A DNA stretch of 64,000 nucleotides from Cellulomonas edaphi. GTDB lineage: Bacteria > Actinomycetota > Actinomycetes > Actinomycetales > Cellulomonadaceae. Of the stretch, positions 26,236 to 35,050 are shown one piece after another. The notes under the pieces were generated by a model. The model did not search any database. It saw only the letters and a program-made list of their open reading frames with translations, and was not told the origin of the DNA. The translations under genes were made by a program, and so were the position numbers. Every line of letters begins with the position of its first letter. Within the stretch, counting starts at the first letter, position 1. Location of the stretch: NCBI RefSeq assembly GCF_030362815.1, contig NZ_JAUCGR010000001.1, forward strand, positions 116,024 to 180,023. The letters are read 5' to 3'.

Positions 26236-26325
26236 TGGCGGTAGCGGTGGGATTTGAACCCACGGTGGACTTTCACCCACACACGCTTTCGAGGCGTGCT
26301 CCTTAGGCCGCTCGGACACGCTACC
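26236..26325 (-). tRNA. serX: tRNA-Ser (anticodon CGA)
   Basis: A 90-nt class II tRNA including an encoded CCA. The acceptor stem GGTAGCG pairs with CGCTACC, discriminator G; the anticodon loop reads CTCGAAA with anticodon CGA, decoding UCG; the long variable arm (GTGTGGGTGAAAGTCCAC) is diagnostic of serine; the T-arm is GTGGGTTCAAATCCCAC. UCG is a major serine codon in this genome, so this is a heavily used isoacceptor. The symbol is provisional. Confidence 0.96.
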
Positions 26326-26411
26326 TCGCCGAGAAGGGTACCCGGTCGGGGCCGATGCTCCGAATCCGGCCGCCCGGGCGGGTGCGGGCGGCCTCGACGT
26401 ACGGTGGATCG

Positions 26412-27266
26412 GTGACAGCCGAGGCCGACTTCGACGACGCGCTGGCCCTGCTCGCCGGCCGGCGGATCACGGTCCTCACCGGCGCCGGCGTCTCCACGGA
26501 CTCCGGCATCCCCGACTACCGGGGGCCGGACTCCCCACCCCGAACTCCCATGACGTTCCAGCAGTTCACGGGCGACGAGGCCTTCCGCCGGCACTACTGG
26601 GCTCGCAACCACGTCGGCTGGCGGCACGTGCGCCGCACGCAACCCAACGAGGGGCATCGCGCGCTGGCGCGGCTCGAGGAGGCGGGCGTGGTGGTCGGGA
26701 TCATCACGCAGAACGTGGACCTGCTGCACGAGGCCGCGGGCTCGCGCAACGTGATCGACCTGCACGGCCGGTACGACCGCGTGGTGTGCCTGCGCTGCGG
26801 GCACGTGATGAGCAGACGCGAGCTCGCCGACCGGCTCACCGCGCTGAACCCCCACTTCGCGCCCGAGTCGGTGGCCGACATCGAGATCGCGCCCGACGCC
26901 GACGCCGTCATCGAGCAGACCGCCGACTTCGTCGTGGCGGACTGCCCCGTCTGCGGCGGGATGCTCAAGCCCGACATCGTCTACTTCGGCGAGACGGTCC
27001 CGCGGGCCCGGGTCGACGCCGCGTACGCGATGGTCGACGAGGGCGACGTGCTGCTCGTGGCGGGCTCGTCGTTGACGGTGCAGAGCGGACTGAGGTTCGT
27101 ACGGCACGCGGCCGGTGCCGACAAGCCGGTGGTGATCGTCAACCGCGGGGCGACGCGGGGTGACCGGTACGCCGCCGTGACCTTGCACGCCGGGACGTCA
27201 GAGACCCTCGTCGCCCTGGCCGGGCTCCTGCCGGCGGCCCTCGAAGAAGCGCACCAGCAGCGCTGA
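26412..27266 (+). CDS. NAD-dependent protein deacylase, Sir2 family
   Basis: A 284-residue sirtuin. NAD-binding loop GAGVSTDSGIPDYRG, then TQNVD, catalytic HG in IDLHGRY, zinc ligands CLRC and CPVC, and the GSSLTVQS cofactor loop. It removes acyl groups from lysines using NAD. The region between the zinc Cys pairs carries an acidic insert (SVADIEIAPDADAVIEQTADF), placing it with the SIRT4-like class II group rather than the CobB class. GTG 26412 is chosen because upstream sequence overlaps the promoter side of the tRNA gene. The last 69 bp overlap tadA on the other strand. Confidence 0.92.
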   Translation: MTAEADFDDALALLAGRRITVLTGAGVSTDSGIPDYRGPDSPPRTPMTFQQFTGDEAFRRHYWARNHVGWRHVRRTQPNEGHRALARLEEAGVVVGIITQNVDLLHEAAGSRNVIDLHGRYDRVVCLRCGHVMSRRELADRLTALNPHFAPESVADIEIAPDADAVIEQTADFVVADCPVCGGMLKPDIVYFGETVPRARVDAAYAMVDEGDVLLVAGSSLTVQSGLRFVRHAAGADKPVVIVNRGATRGDRYAAVTLHAGTSETLVALAGLLPAALEEAHQQR

Positions 27267-27698
27267 GCTCTCCTGCGCCCGGACGCCGCCCACCACCTCG
27301 ACCCGGTGGTTGAGCCGACGGTCGCGCACCACGTCCCACTGCGAGCCGCACGCGCCGGCCTTCGGGTCCCACGCGCCGAGCACCAGGCGGGGCACGCGGG
27401 CCAGCACCGTGGCACCGGCGCACATGAGGCAGGGCTCGAGCGTGACCACGAGCGTGCAGTCGTCGAGCCGCCACCGACCGAGCGTCTGCGCGGCCTGCCG
27501 CAGCGCCACCACCTCGGCGTGCCCGGTCGGGTCGGCCGCGGCCTCGCGCACGTTGTGCCCGCGCCCGACGACCGCCCCGTCCGGACCCAGGACCACGGCA
27601 CCCACCGGGACGTCGTCCGTGGCCAGCGCGAGGGCGGCCTCGGCCAACGCCTCCCCCATCGCCCAAGCGTCGGCGGGCGCCTCGGGTCGCGTGCTCAT
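27198..27698 (-). CDS. tadA: tRNA-specific adenosine deaminase
   Basis: A 166-residue zinc deaminase converting A34 to inosine in tRNA-Arg(ACG). The active site is complete: GHAEVVAL with His and catalytic Glu, and EPCLMCAGA with the two Cys zinc ligands. Residues DPKAGACGS and the C-terminal helix match TadA rather than cytidine deaminases. ATG 27698 is the first good start. It diverges from upp by about 60 bp. Confidence 0.93.
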   Translation of the reverse strand: MSTRPEAPADAWAMGEALAEAALALATDDVPVGAVVLGPDGAVVGRGHNVREAAADPTGHAEVVALRQAAQTLGRWRLDDCTLVVTLEPCLMCAGATVLARVPRLVLGAWDPKAGACGSQWDVVRDRRLNHRVEVVGGVRAQESSALLVRFFEGRRQEPGQGDEGL

Positions 27699-27759
27699 GT
27701 CGCCATGATCTCCTAGCCGGCACGCATCCCAGCAGGTGGACACCCGGTAGGTTGGCCCC

Positions 27760-28395
27760 ATGCGCTTGCACGTCGCGAACCACCCCCTGGTCGACCACAA
27801 GCTCGCCGTCCTGCGGGACGTGAGCACCCACTCGGCCACGTTCCGCCTCCTGGTCGACGAGCTGGTGACCCTGCTCGCCTACGAGGCGACGCGTGACGTG
27901 CACATGCGCGAGGTGGAGATCACGACGCCGGTGACGACCACCACCGCGCGCAAGCTGGCCTCCCCGCGGCCCCTCGTCGTGCCGATCCTGCGTGCGGGCC
28001 TGGGCATGCTCGACGGCATGACCCGCCTGCTGCCCACGGCCGAGGTCGGCTTCCTGGGCATGCAGCGCGACGAGGAGACGCTCGAGGCGATCACGTACGC
28101 CAACCGCCTCCCCGACGACCTGTCGGGCCGGCAGTGCTTCCTGCTCGACCCGATGCTGGCCACGGGCGGCACCCTCGTGGCCGCGATCGACTACCTCCTG
28201 CAGCGCGGGGCGCGCGACGTCACCGCCGTGTGCCTGCTGGCCGCCCCGGAAGGGCTCAAGGTCGTCGAGGACTTCGTCGGCGAGCGGGCCGACGTCTCGG
28301 TCGTGGTGGCCGCCGTCGACGAGCGGCTCAACGACAAGGCCTACATCGTCCCCGGCCTGGGAGACGCGGGCGACCGCCTGTACGGCATCGTCTGA
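27760..28395 (+). CDS. upp: Uracil phosphoribosyltransferase
   Basis: A 211-residue enzyme making UMP from uracil and PRPP for pyrimidine salvage. It has the PRPP loop [12 protein letters not shown], the flexible [10 protein letters not shown] segment and the C-terminal uracil-binding [17 protein letters not shown]. Length and ends are those of the family. ATG 27760 follows a short divergent promoter region shared with tadA. The neighbouring nucleotide-modifying TadA is unrelated in pathway. Confidence 0.97.
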   Translation: MRLHVANHPLVDHKLAVLRDVSTHSATFRLLVDELVTLLAYEATRDVHMREVEITTPVTTTTARKLASPRPLVVPILRAGLGMLDGMTRLLPTAEVGFLGMQRDEETLEAITYANRLPDDLSGRQCFLLDPMLATGGTLVAAIDYLLQRGARDVTAVCLLAAPEGLKVVEDFVGERADVSVVVAAVDERLNDKAYIVPGLGDAGDRLYGIV

Positions 28396-28597
28396 GCCAT
28401 CCACCGCGTGAGACCGCGGGAGTAACCCCTTGGGTGCGGCCGCGAGCCGTGCGATGCTCGCTGCGTGATCCGATCCACGCACTACGCCACGGCGGCGTCT
28501 GCCGTCGGCGTACGCGCGCTGCGCTGTCCGGCCTGACGTCGCCCCTCAGGCCCGACCCTCCCGCCCCGTCTGGCGGACCGCACACCCGGAGATCCCC

Positions 28598-28840
28598 ATG
28601 GCCTTGCCCACCCCGTTGCCCGCACCCCGTGCCGGCTTCGTCCTCTACGTCGCGGTGCCGGACTCGACGTCGGTCACCGCGCTCGCCGATGTCGCCGCGA
28701 GCTTGCACGAGCTGGCGGTCGACGCACTGCCGGGCGCCGAGACCGTCACCGCGCTCTCGCTGGTTCCCGGCGGGTCCGACGACGTGCGGCGCATCGGCGA
28801 CCGGCTCACCGAGCTACGACTGCTGCCCGCCGACCATTAG
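28598..28840 (+). CDS. Small hypothetical protein
   Basis: An 80-residue protein from ATG 28598, with GGAGA 5 nt upstream. It alternates strand- and helix-like segments (FVLYVAVPD, ALADVAASLHELAVDAL, ETVTALSLVPGG), suggesting a small ferredoxin-like fold. No family recognised. Its 3' end overlaps 27 bp of the converging ECF fusion gene. The 200 bp upstream, after upp, contain no other recognisable gene. Confidence 0.6.
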   Translation: MALPTPLPAPRAGFVLYVAVPDSTSVTALADVAASLHELAVDALPGAETVTALSLVPGGSDDVRRIGDRLTELRLLPADH

Positions 28841-31800
28841 CTCGGGCGGGGGCGGCGGCTCGGTCCGCAGCGTGATCGCGCCGACGAGGTACTGGTCGCC
28901 CGTGGTCGTCGCCGTCAACGAGCTCACGTCGCACGCGAGCGTCACGGGCCGGAAGCCCTTGGCATCCGTGCCGAGCGAGTTGGCGGCGCGCCAGCCCGTC
29001 GCCGTGGCGTCGAACGCGTTGCTCGCCGACCCCGTCCCGCCGCCGAGCCGCGTGGGCGTCAGCGCTGTCCACGAGTCCCCGCACAACGGGCTGCTCAGCC
29101 GCAGGGCGTCCCCGGTCCTGCCGTAGTCGCCCTCCCAGGCCACGACCCCCACGCGGGCGGAGGTGCCCGCGGCCCCCGCGAACGAGAAGACGGGCGGGGC
29201 GCTCGCGGAGCCGACCCAGGCCCCTCCGTCGTACACGGACACGTCCGCGGAGCTGCCGTCCTCGTAGACCACCACGAGGGCCCACCCCGCGAAGTACGTC
29301 GGGTCTCGGTCTCCTCGCCCCACCGCGACGGCGGCGTCGGCGACGGACCAGGTGCCCACGCCGCGCGCGGCGACCTGGTCGGTCACGTCGGCGAACGACT
29401 GGTAGTACGAGCGACCGCCGTTGTCGGTGGTCTCGGTGAGCACCTCGCCCCGCACGGGCACGTAGCCCCCGCCCGGTCCGCGCAGCTGCACCGTGCTGCG
29501 GTCGGTGCTCCACGCGTCCGCAGCCACCTTGTTCGCGGCCCAGTACAGGCCGGCGAACTGCACCGGCCCGCGCAGGGCGCCCAGGGTGGCGGACGACGAG
29601 ACGGGGACGCCGGTGCGCTGAGCCGGCGCGGGACCTACCGCCTCGTCGAGCGGCACCATCGCCAGGCCGTTGTTGTCCGACGTGCCGTAGTTGAGGACGT
29701 TCACGCACGCCTTCTCGCTCGTGCGGCACGACAGGAGGGGCGCGCCGACCTCGGTGACCGCCATGCCGCTGCCGATGAAGCGCGCGGCCAGGCCGCCGGA
29801 CGTCGCGGGCACCGCGACCAGCACCCGGTCGCTCTCGACACCTCCCGACCGCGCCACGAGCGCCACCCGGGCGGCAGGGTCGCTCCAACGCAGCTGCGCG
29901 TGGAAGAGCACCGGCACCGACCCGCCGGCGGGGAGGTCACCGAGCTGGCACTCGACGACTCGCGCGTCGTCCGCCAGCGCGCAGCCGGGCGTCGAGGCGT
30001 CGCTCGCCACGAAGGCGAGGTTGCGGGGCAGCGAGGCGCGCACGACCACACCGGCCGCGTCCGACCCGTCGGCGACCGCGACCGCCAGCTCGACCTGCAC
30101 GTCGCCGCCGTCGAGCCGGCGCGCCGCGGCATCGCTGACGGACAGCGCGGGCGGGACGCCGACCACGGGCACGCGCACGTCGTCCACGGGGTCCGCGCCG
30201 TCGGCGGCCACCGCGACCACCAGGTCGCCCAGCGCACCCGTGGCGCCGACGTCGCCGCGCAACGCGAGCCGGAGCGGGGCCTCGGCACCCGCGGCCAGCC
30301 CGTCCCGCGTGCAGGTCTGGACGCGGTCGTTGACCGAGCACCCCCAGCCCTCGAGCTCGGCGGCGCCCCACGACGAGCCCGCCGGGGCCGTCGCCGTGAC
30401 GGTGAGCTCGCCCGCGTCGAGGTCGCCGCGGTCGCGCACCGCGAGCTCGACCGGCACCGCGTGGCCACCGAGCACGTCGACGCGCTCGCTCGCCGAGACC
30501 GCCAGCCGCGCCGGGGTCTTGACGGCGTACGGGATGGTCGTGGGCGTCGGTGCAGCCCGGCCGTTGGGGCTGAGCGTCACGGCCAGGCCGCCGGTCACCG
30601 CGTCGGGCTCCCCGGCGGTGAGCTCGAGCGCCAGGGTGGTCGCTGCCCGGGCCGCGAGCGGGGTGGTGCGCGTGCACGTCACGCCGTCGACGGCGGCCTC
30701 CTGCGCGGGGTCGCACGTCCAGGCACCGTCGCCGACCGCCCAGGAGACGCCGTCGGGAAGGCTGAAGGTCGCGCGGGGCTGGTCGGCGCTCACACCGCCC
30801 GCGTTGCGCAGCGGCAGCACCAGGCTCGTCGGTCGGCCAGACACCAGCGTGAACGACCGCACCTCCTCGACGAGCGCGAGGCGGGCGGGGGCCGGCGCGA
30901 CCCGCACCGGGATCGGTGCCGCGTCGAAGTCGAGCTCGGCGCCGCTGACGTGCAGGCTGATGACGCCGTCCGCGGCCTCGTAGTCCTCGTCCACCGAGAC
31001 GCGCAGCACCAGGCTCGCGGTGGAGTGGGGCGGCAGGACGTCGAGCGTGCAGTGCGCGGCCGGCGACCGGCTGCCCCCGGTGCACACCCAGCCAGGGTCT
31101 CCCGCGCCGGCGAACCGGCCGGTCGCTCCCGGGTTGGTGACCGTCAGCACGTCGTCGATCCACACGCCCGCCGGCAGCTGGAGGTCCGCGGCGAGGTCGG
31201 CCGCCGCCGTCCCTCCGCTGTTGACCACGTCGATGGAGAGCTCTTGGTCTTCCGCGCCCGCGTCCAGCGCGACGCCCGCGTCCGGAAGCACCACGGACAG
31301 CTCGGCGGGCTCGGCGGGCGGATCGGTGGGGGTGTCCGTCGGCGCGGCGGTCGGCGAGGGCTCTGACGTCGGCTCCGCGGTCGGTTCCGCCGTGGGCTCT
31401 GCGGTCGGCTGCGAGGTCGGCTCGGCCGTCGGGGCACCTCCCGGGACCGACTCGGGCGGCAGCACCGGGACGAGTGTCGGCTCGGGCGTCGCCGTCGGCG
31501 ATGCGGTCGGCGTCGGCGTCGGTGTGGCGCTCGGTCCCGGGTCGGTCGGCGACGCGGTGGGCTGGTCGAGGGTGGCGGACGCGCTCGCGGTGGGCCCGGG
31601 CGCCGCGCCTCGGTCCGGCCCGTGCAGGATCCCGACGACGAGGGCCGTCGTGACCCCGGCGACGACGACGGCGCCCGCGACGACGGCCACCGCGGTCGCG
31701 GGGATCGCGGCCAGGAACGCGGCCACCCCTCCCGCGCTCGCGGCCGACGCCGCGGCACCGCCTCCCGCCGCCCCGGCGGCAACCGCCCCGGCGGTGGCGG

Positions 31801-32788
31801 TGCCGGCGGCACCCACGGTCGCCGTCCCGCCAGCGCCCGCGCCCGCCGTCCCGCCCGCGGTCGCCGCCGCGGTGCCGGTCGCCCCACCTGCCGCGGCGGT
31901 ACTCGTCGCGCCGCCCGCCGCGGCGCCGCCCGGCGTGCCGCCCGCGGAGAGGGCCGAGCCGGCGGCCAGGCCGCCGCCCACCGGGAGCAGGTACGCGAGC
32001 GCGCCCATGCCCGTCAGGCCGAGCACCAGCGGCGCGACGATCGCCCGCATGCCGTGGTTGACGTCCGTGAGCTCGAGCACCAGTGCTCGGCACTCGCCGC
32101 ACTCCTCGAGGTGCGCCTCCACCTGTGCCGTCTCCCGCGCACCGAGCCCGCCGCGCACGTACGAGCCAAGCTTGCCCGCCGCTGCGCGACACCCATCGTC
32201 GAGCGGGTCGCGCAGGTGCTCCTGCAGGTAGGCCTGCCGCAGGCCCTCGCGGGCCCGGTACGCGAGGGCGGCCACACCGTTCGCGGTCAGGCCCAGCAGG
32301 GGCGCGATCTGCGCGGGCGCCAGACCCTCGACCTCGGTGTGCCAGAGCACCGCCTGCCACCGCTCGGGCAGCCCGTGGAACGCCCGCGCGACGACACCGC
32401 GCTCGAAGCCCTCGAGCGCGGGCTCCTCGGCGGTCCCCGCCCACGCGGTCCCGGCCTCGAGGCTCGCGACGTCGTCCGTGGGTTCCACCCGCCGCGCGCG
32501 GTCGCGCTGCAGCCCGGCGACGCGGCGCACCACGGTGAAGAGGTAGGCGCGGAAGGCCACGTCGGGGCCGTTGCCGCGCTGCAGGGCCAGGAACACGGCG
32601 GAGAACGCGTCCGCGACGACGTCCTCGGCGTCGGCGGTCGAGTCCGTGTACCGGCGGGCGACGACGAGCGCCGCGCCGGCGTGGCGCTCGTACAGCTCCC
32701 CCGTCGCCTGAGCGTCACCGCCGCGGGCGGCAGCAATGAGCTCGGCGTCCTCGCGCACGTCGTCCTCGATGCCCGCCTCCGTGCTCAC
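28814..32788 (-). CDS. ECF sigma factor fused to anti-sigma zinc finger, TM segments and large extracellular region
   Basis: A 1324-residue single polypeptide. Residues 14-95 are sigma region 2 (ELYERHAGAALVVARRYT, DAEDVVADAFSAVF), 125-190 region 4 (GLPERWQAVLWH, APAQIAPLLGLTANGVAALA). A zinc-binding anti-sigma motif, HLEECGEC (H226, C230, C233), follows, then a hydrophobic segment (250-270), an 85-residue Ala/Gly/Thr stretch, a strong TM (356-388), a Pro/Thr/Glu-rich wall-spanning linker (395-500) and about 800 residues of repeated beta-sandwich-like domains with Cys pairs. GTG 32788 has GAGGAGGAA upstream. Fused sigma factors with outer sensory domains are known in actinobacteria (ECF52/53-type groups), but the repeat content here is distinct. 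Release of the sigma part presumably needs proteolysis. Confidence 0.88.
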   Translation of the reverse strand: MSTEAGIEDDVREDAELIAAARGGDAQATGELYERHAGAALVVARRYTDSTADAEDVVADAFSAVFLALQRGNGPDVAFRAYLFTVVRRVAGLQRDRARRVEPTDDVASLEAGTAWAGTAEEPALEGFERGVVARAFHGLPERWQAVLWHTEVEGLAPAQIAPLLGLTANGVAALAYRAREGLRQAYLQEHLRDPLDDGCRAAAGKLGSYVRGGLGARETAQVEAHLEECGECRALVLELTDVNHGMRAIVAPLVLGLTGMGALAYLLPVGGGLAAGSALSAGGTPGGAAAGGATSTAAAGGATGTAAATAGGTAGAGAGGTATVGAAGTATAGAVAAGAAGGGAAASAASAGGVAAFLAAIPATAVAVVAGAVVVAGVTTALVVGILHGPDRGAAPGPTASASATLDQPTASPTDPGPSATPTPTPTASPTATPEPTLVPVLPPESVPGGAPTAEPTSQPTAEPTAEPTAEPTSEPSPTAAPTDTPTDPPAEPAELSVVLPDAGVALDAGAEDQELSIDVVNSGGTAAADLAADLQLPAGVWIDDVLTVTNPGATGRFAGAGDPGWVCTGGSRSPAAHCTLDVLPPHSTASLVLRVSVDEDYEAADGVISLHVSGAELDFDAAPIPVRVAPAPARLALVEEVRSFTLVSGRPTSLVLPLRNAGGVSADQPRATFSLPDGVSWAVGDGAWTCDPAQEAAVDGVTCTRTTPLAARAATTLALELTAGEPDAVTGGLAVTLSPNGRAAPTPTTIPYAVKTPARLAVSASERVDVLGGHAVPVELAVRDRGDLDAGELTVTATAPAGSSWGAAELEGWGCSVNDRVQTCTRDGLAAGAEAPLRLALRGDVGATGALGDLVVAVAADGADPVDDVRVPVVGVPPALSVSDAAARRLDGGDVQVELAVAVADGSDAAGVVVRASLPRNLAFVASDASTPGCALADDARVVECQLGDLPAGGSVPVLFHAQLRWSDPAARVALVARSGGVESDRVLVAVPATSGGLAARFIGSGMAVTEVGAPLLSCRTSEKACVNVLNYGTSDNNGLAMVPLDEAVGPAPAQRTGVPVSSSATLGALRGPVQFAGLYWAANKVAADAWSTDRSTVQLRGPGGGYVPVRGEVLTETTDNGGRSYYQSFADVTDQVAARGVGTWSVADAAVAVGRGDRDPTYFAGWALVVVYEDGSSADVSVYDGGAWVGSASAPPVFSFAGAAGTSARVGVVAWEGDYGRTGDALRLSSPLCGDSWTALTPTRLGGGTGSASNAFDATATGWRAANSLGTDAKGFRPVTLACDVSSLTATTTGDQYLVGAITLRTEPPPPPELMVGGQQS

Positions 32789-32925
32789 GCGGGTTCCTCC
32801 TCTACCTGGCCCCGTTCAGAGTGCCATATCGGGCGAATACGGCGAACCGGCTGAGCGTGGGGACCCGGTGGGTGAAAAACAGGCAACTGGCGTCACGCTG
32901 CCCGCCGAGGCGACTCTCAACCCGT

Positions 32926-33678
32926 GTGACGACACCAGCGCGCCTCGGCGGCGCCGCGCTCCCGGAGGAGCTCGCGGCGCGATGGCGCTCGTTGAGCCTC
33001 TCCTCGGCGTGGCTGCGCCCCACGGACTGGGAGCACGCGGCCGTCTCGCACATGGCGTACTCCGTGGCGATCGGCGACGACCCCCGCGACTCGGCCTGGA
33101 ACCTCGGACGGGCGCGCGGCGAGATCGGTGTCGGCATCGAGGAGACGCTCGACGACGTCTCGTGCCTCTACCGCGCGCTCGGACCGCACCCGGCACCGCC
33201 CACCGTGGTGCGCGCCCTGTGCGGCGGCTGGGCCGAGGCGCAGGCCGTCGCCGTGGTGAGCGGCACCAGCCGCGACCCCGAGTCGGGCCTTCCGACCGCC
33301 CAGTACCTGGCCGTGCGCCTCGCGGAGGCGTGCGCCTCGCTCGAGCCGGGTGAGCTGGTGGTGGTGGACGTGGCCGCCGGAGACGTGCCGCCCAGTATCC
33401 GGATCGCGCGCTCCGCAGCCGTCGGGGAGGCGATGACCGCGACCTACGGTCCGGGCCATCCGATGGCGGCGCTGGGCGGGGGTGTGTTCGTGTCTCTGGT
33501 CCGTGGCGGGATCGACCACGTCGACCTGGTGCCCCTGCTGAGACGCGAGATCGATCGCCGCGTGGCTGACGAGCCGCTGCGCTCGGCCACGAGATGCCCC
33601 GTGCGGATCCGCCGGGTGGACGTGCCGCGCGAGACGCCGGACGCGGAGGACCTGGTCAGGCGACTGGCCCGCTCCTGA
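32926..33678 (+). CDS. Degenerate GGDEF-like domain protein
   Basis: A 250-residue cytosolic protein. The C-terminal half carries the frame of a diguanylate cyclase domain: DPESGLPTAQYLAVRL corresponds to the DPLTGLPNR entry segment, and AALGGGVFVSLV aligns with the GGDEF strand, but the signature reads GGGVF, so metal and GTP ligands are lost. It is probably a catalytically dead regulatory domain, as in related Streptomyces proteins. GTG 32926 was chosen; in-frame starts exist up to 32821. It is transcribed divergently from the giant ECF fusion, with 137 bp between them. Confidence 0.7.
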   Translation: MTTPARLGGAALPEELAARWRSLSLSSAWLRPTDWEHAAVSHMAYSVAIGDDPRDSAWNLGRARGEIGVGIEETLDDVSCLYRALGPHPAPPTVVRALCGGWAEAQAVAVVSGTSRDPESGLPTAQYLAVRLAEACASLEPGELVVVDVAAGDVPPSIRIARSAAVGEAMTATYGPGHPMAALGGGVFVSLVRGGIDHVDLVPLLRREIDRRVADEPLRSATRCPVRIRRVDVPRETPDAEDLVRRLARS

Positions 33679-33726
33679 CGGTTGCGCGGGCAGGACAATC
33701 CGGCAGAATCCGCCTACCGTCGATCC

Positions 33727-34527
33727 ATGACACCCGCAGAGCTCGCCCCTGGCGACCCCAGCGCCGACCCCGGGCACCTAGCCCGCAGGGCCGAGATCGA
33801 GGCGCTGCTCGGCGCCGAGGATCCCGGCCCGCTCCTGGACTCCGGGGACTCGGCAGACGTGTTCGCGGTCGACGACGACCTCGTGCTGCGCCGCTACCGT
33901 GGCGGCCGCGACTCGGCCGGTGAGGCCGCGATGCTGCGCCACGTGGTCGCCCACGGCTATCCCGCGCCCGCCGTGCTCGCTGCGGCCGGCCCCGACCTGG
34001 TGATGGAGCGCCTGCACGGCCCCACGCTGCTCCAGTCGCTCGCGGCGGGCGAGACGTCCATCCACGACGCCGCCGCCGTGCTCGCCGACCTGCACGTGCG
34101 GCTGCACGCGCTGCCCGTCCCGCAGGACTGGGAGGGCCCCACGCACCAGTCCTGGCCGGAGTCCGTGGTCGGCACCGTCGTCGTGCACCTCGACCTGCAC
34201 CCCGGCAACGTCATCCTGTCCGAGGCCCACGGGCCCTCGGTGGTCGACTGGTGCAACACCCGCATCGGGACGGCCGAGCTGGACGTCGCACTGACGGCGC
34301 TCATCATCGCCGAGGTCGCGGTCGACGCGGGCGGCGTCTACTCCCAGGCGGCGCGCGCCCTGCTGGCCGCCTTCGTCTCCGCCGTGGACGTCGACGTGCT
34401 CGGTGCGCTCGACGAGGCCGCCGCTCGTCGAGCCGAGGACCCCTCCCTCGTCGCGGGTGAGCGCGACCTGGTCCCGGTGGCCGCCACCCTGGTGCGCGAG
34501 CTCATCGAGGTCTCCGCCCGGCCCTGA
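33727..34527 (+). CDS. Aminoglycoside-phosphotransferase-like small-molecule kinase
   Basis: A 266-residue protein-kinase-fold enzyme: glycine-poor N-lobe with VLRRYRGG, then catalytic loop HLDLHPGNVIL and metal loop VVDWCNTRIG. The APH family phosphorylates hydroxyl groups of small molecules and includes many metabolic enzymes besides resistance determinants; no specific substrate is implied here. ATG 33727 is the start. It follows the GGDEF-like gene by 48 bp and may share its transcript; a long bidirectional terminator follows. Confidence 0.85.
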   Translation: MTPAELAPGDPSADPGHLARRAEIEALLGAEDPGPLLDSGDSADVFAVDDDLVLRRYRGGRDSAGEAAMLRHVVAHGYPAPAVLAAAGPDLVMERLHGPTLLQSLAAGETSIHDAAAVLADLHVRLHALPVPQDWEGPTHQSWPESVVGTVVVHLDLHPGNVILSEAHGPSVVDWCNTRIGTAELDVALTALIIAEVAVDAGGVYSQAARALLAAFVSAVDVDVLGALDEAAARRAEDPSLVAGERDLVPVAATLVRELIEVSARP

Positions 34528-34540
34528 CCGCCGGCCCGAC

Positions 34541-34578
34541 GCATGACGGCCACCCGCTCGCGCGGGTGGCCGTCATGC
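34541..34578. terminator. Bidirectional terminator
   Basis: A perfect 17-bp stem (GCATGACGGCCACCCGC with its complement, 34541-34557 and 34562-34578) with a 4-nt loop, between the converging kinase and DUF1540 genes. Confidence 0.9.
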
Positions 34579-34592
34579 GTGAGAGAGCCTGG

Positions 34593-34892
34593 TCAGGCGG
34601 GCTGGAACGTCAGGCAGTCCGCATGGTCGTGCCCGGCGCCGACGCGCACGGCCGCCGCCGTGCACTCGAGCGAGGAGTTGTGGGTGCACTCGGCACGCTG
34701 GCACGCGCCGACGTGGGTGACGACCTTGTCGAGGCCGCCCCGGACGCCGAGCGGGATGAACGTCGCGCACGACGCGTCGCCGCTGGTGCCGCCGATCGTG
34801 ACCGCGGCCGCGTGGCAGCTCGAGTGGTCGTTGTAGGAGCAGCCGGCCACCGAACACTCGGTGACCGCCGGCATGTCCATCAGGGTGCTCAC
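34593..34892 (-). CDS. Cys-rich DUF1540 protein with tandem repeat
   Basis: A 99-residue protein made of two similar halves, each with the DUF1540 pattern: CSVAGCSYNDHSSCHAAAV with a later C, and CQRAECTHNSSLECTAAAV with a later C. Eight Cys in matching spacing suggest metal binding. DUF1540 domains are small and unstudied. GTG 34892 start. The 158-bp space upstream contains a 7-bp-stem hairpin with AAGG loop at 34957-34974. Confidence 0.85.
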   Translation of the reverse strand: MSTLMDMPAVTECSVAGCSYNDHSSCHAAAVTIGGTSGDASCATFIPLGVRGGLDKVVTHVGACQRAECTHNSSLECTAAAVRVGAGHDHADCLTFQPA

Positions 34893-35050
34893 GGTGACCT
34901 CCGCAGGTTGGGGAACGCGTCCCCGTCGACGCTAGACCCGTTCCCGCGCGCCGACTAGCCAGGAAGGCCTGGCTTACCCGCAGGTCAGAGGCCCATTCCG
35001 AGTGAGGGTGACCTCATCCGGCGGGCGTCGTCGCAGATCAGGGGCGTGGC

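Noticed and set aside
29900..31366. Plus-strand protein inside the ECF fusion gene
   Set aside because: Antisense of low-complexity Ala/Thr/Pro DNA; no start context and no domain.
33727..34527. Antibiotic resistance gene
   Set aside because: The APH fold alone does not indicate resistance; the sequence has no feature of a known resistance subgroup.
34957..34974. Terminator or iron-box near DUF1540
   Set aside because: A 7-bp hairpin upstream, not downstream, of the gene, and no match to DtxR/IdeR consensus.
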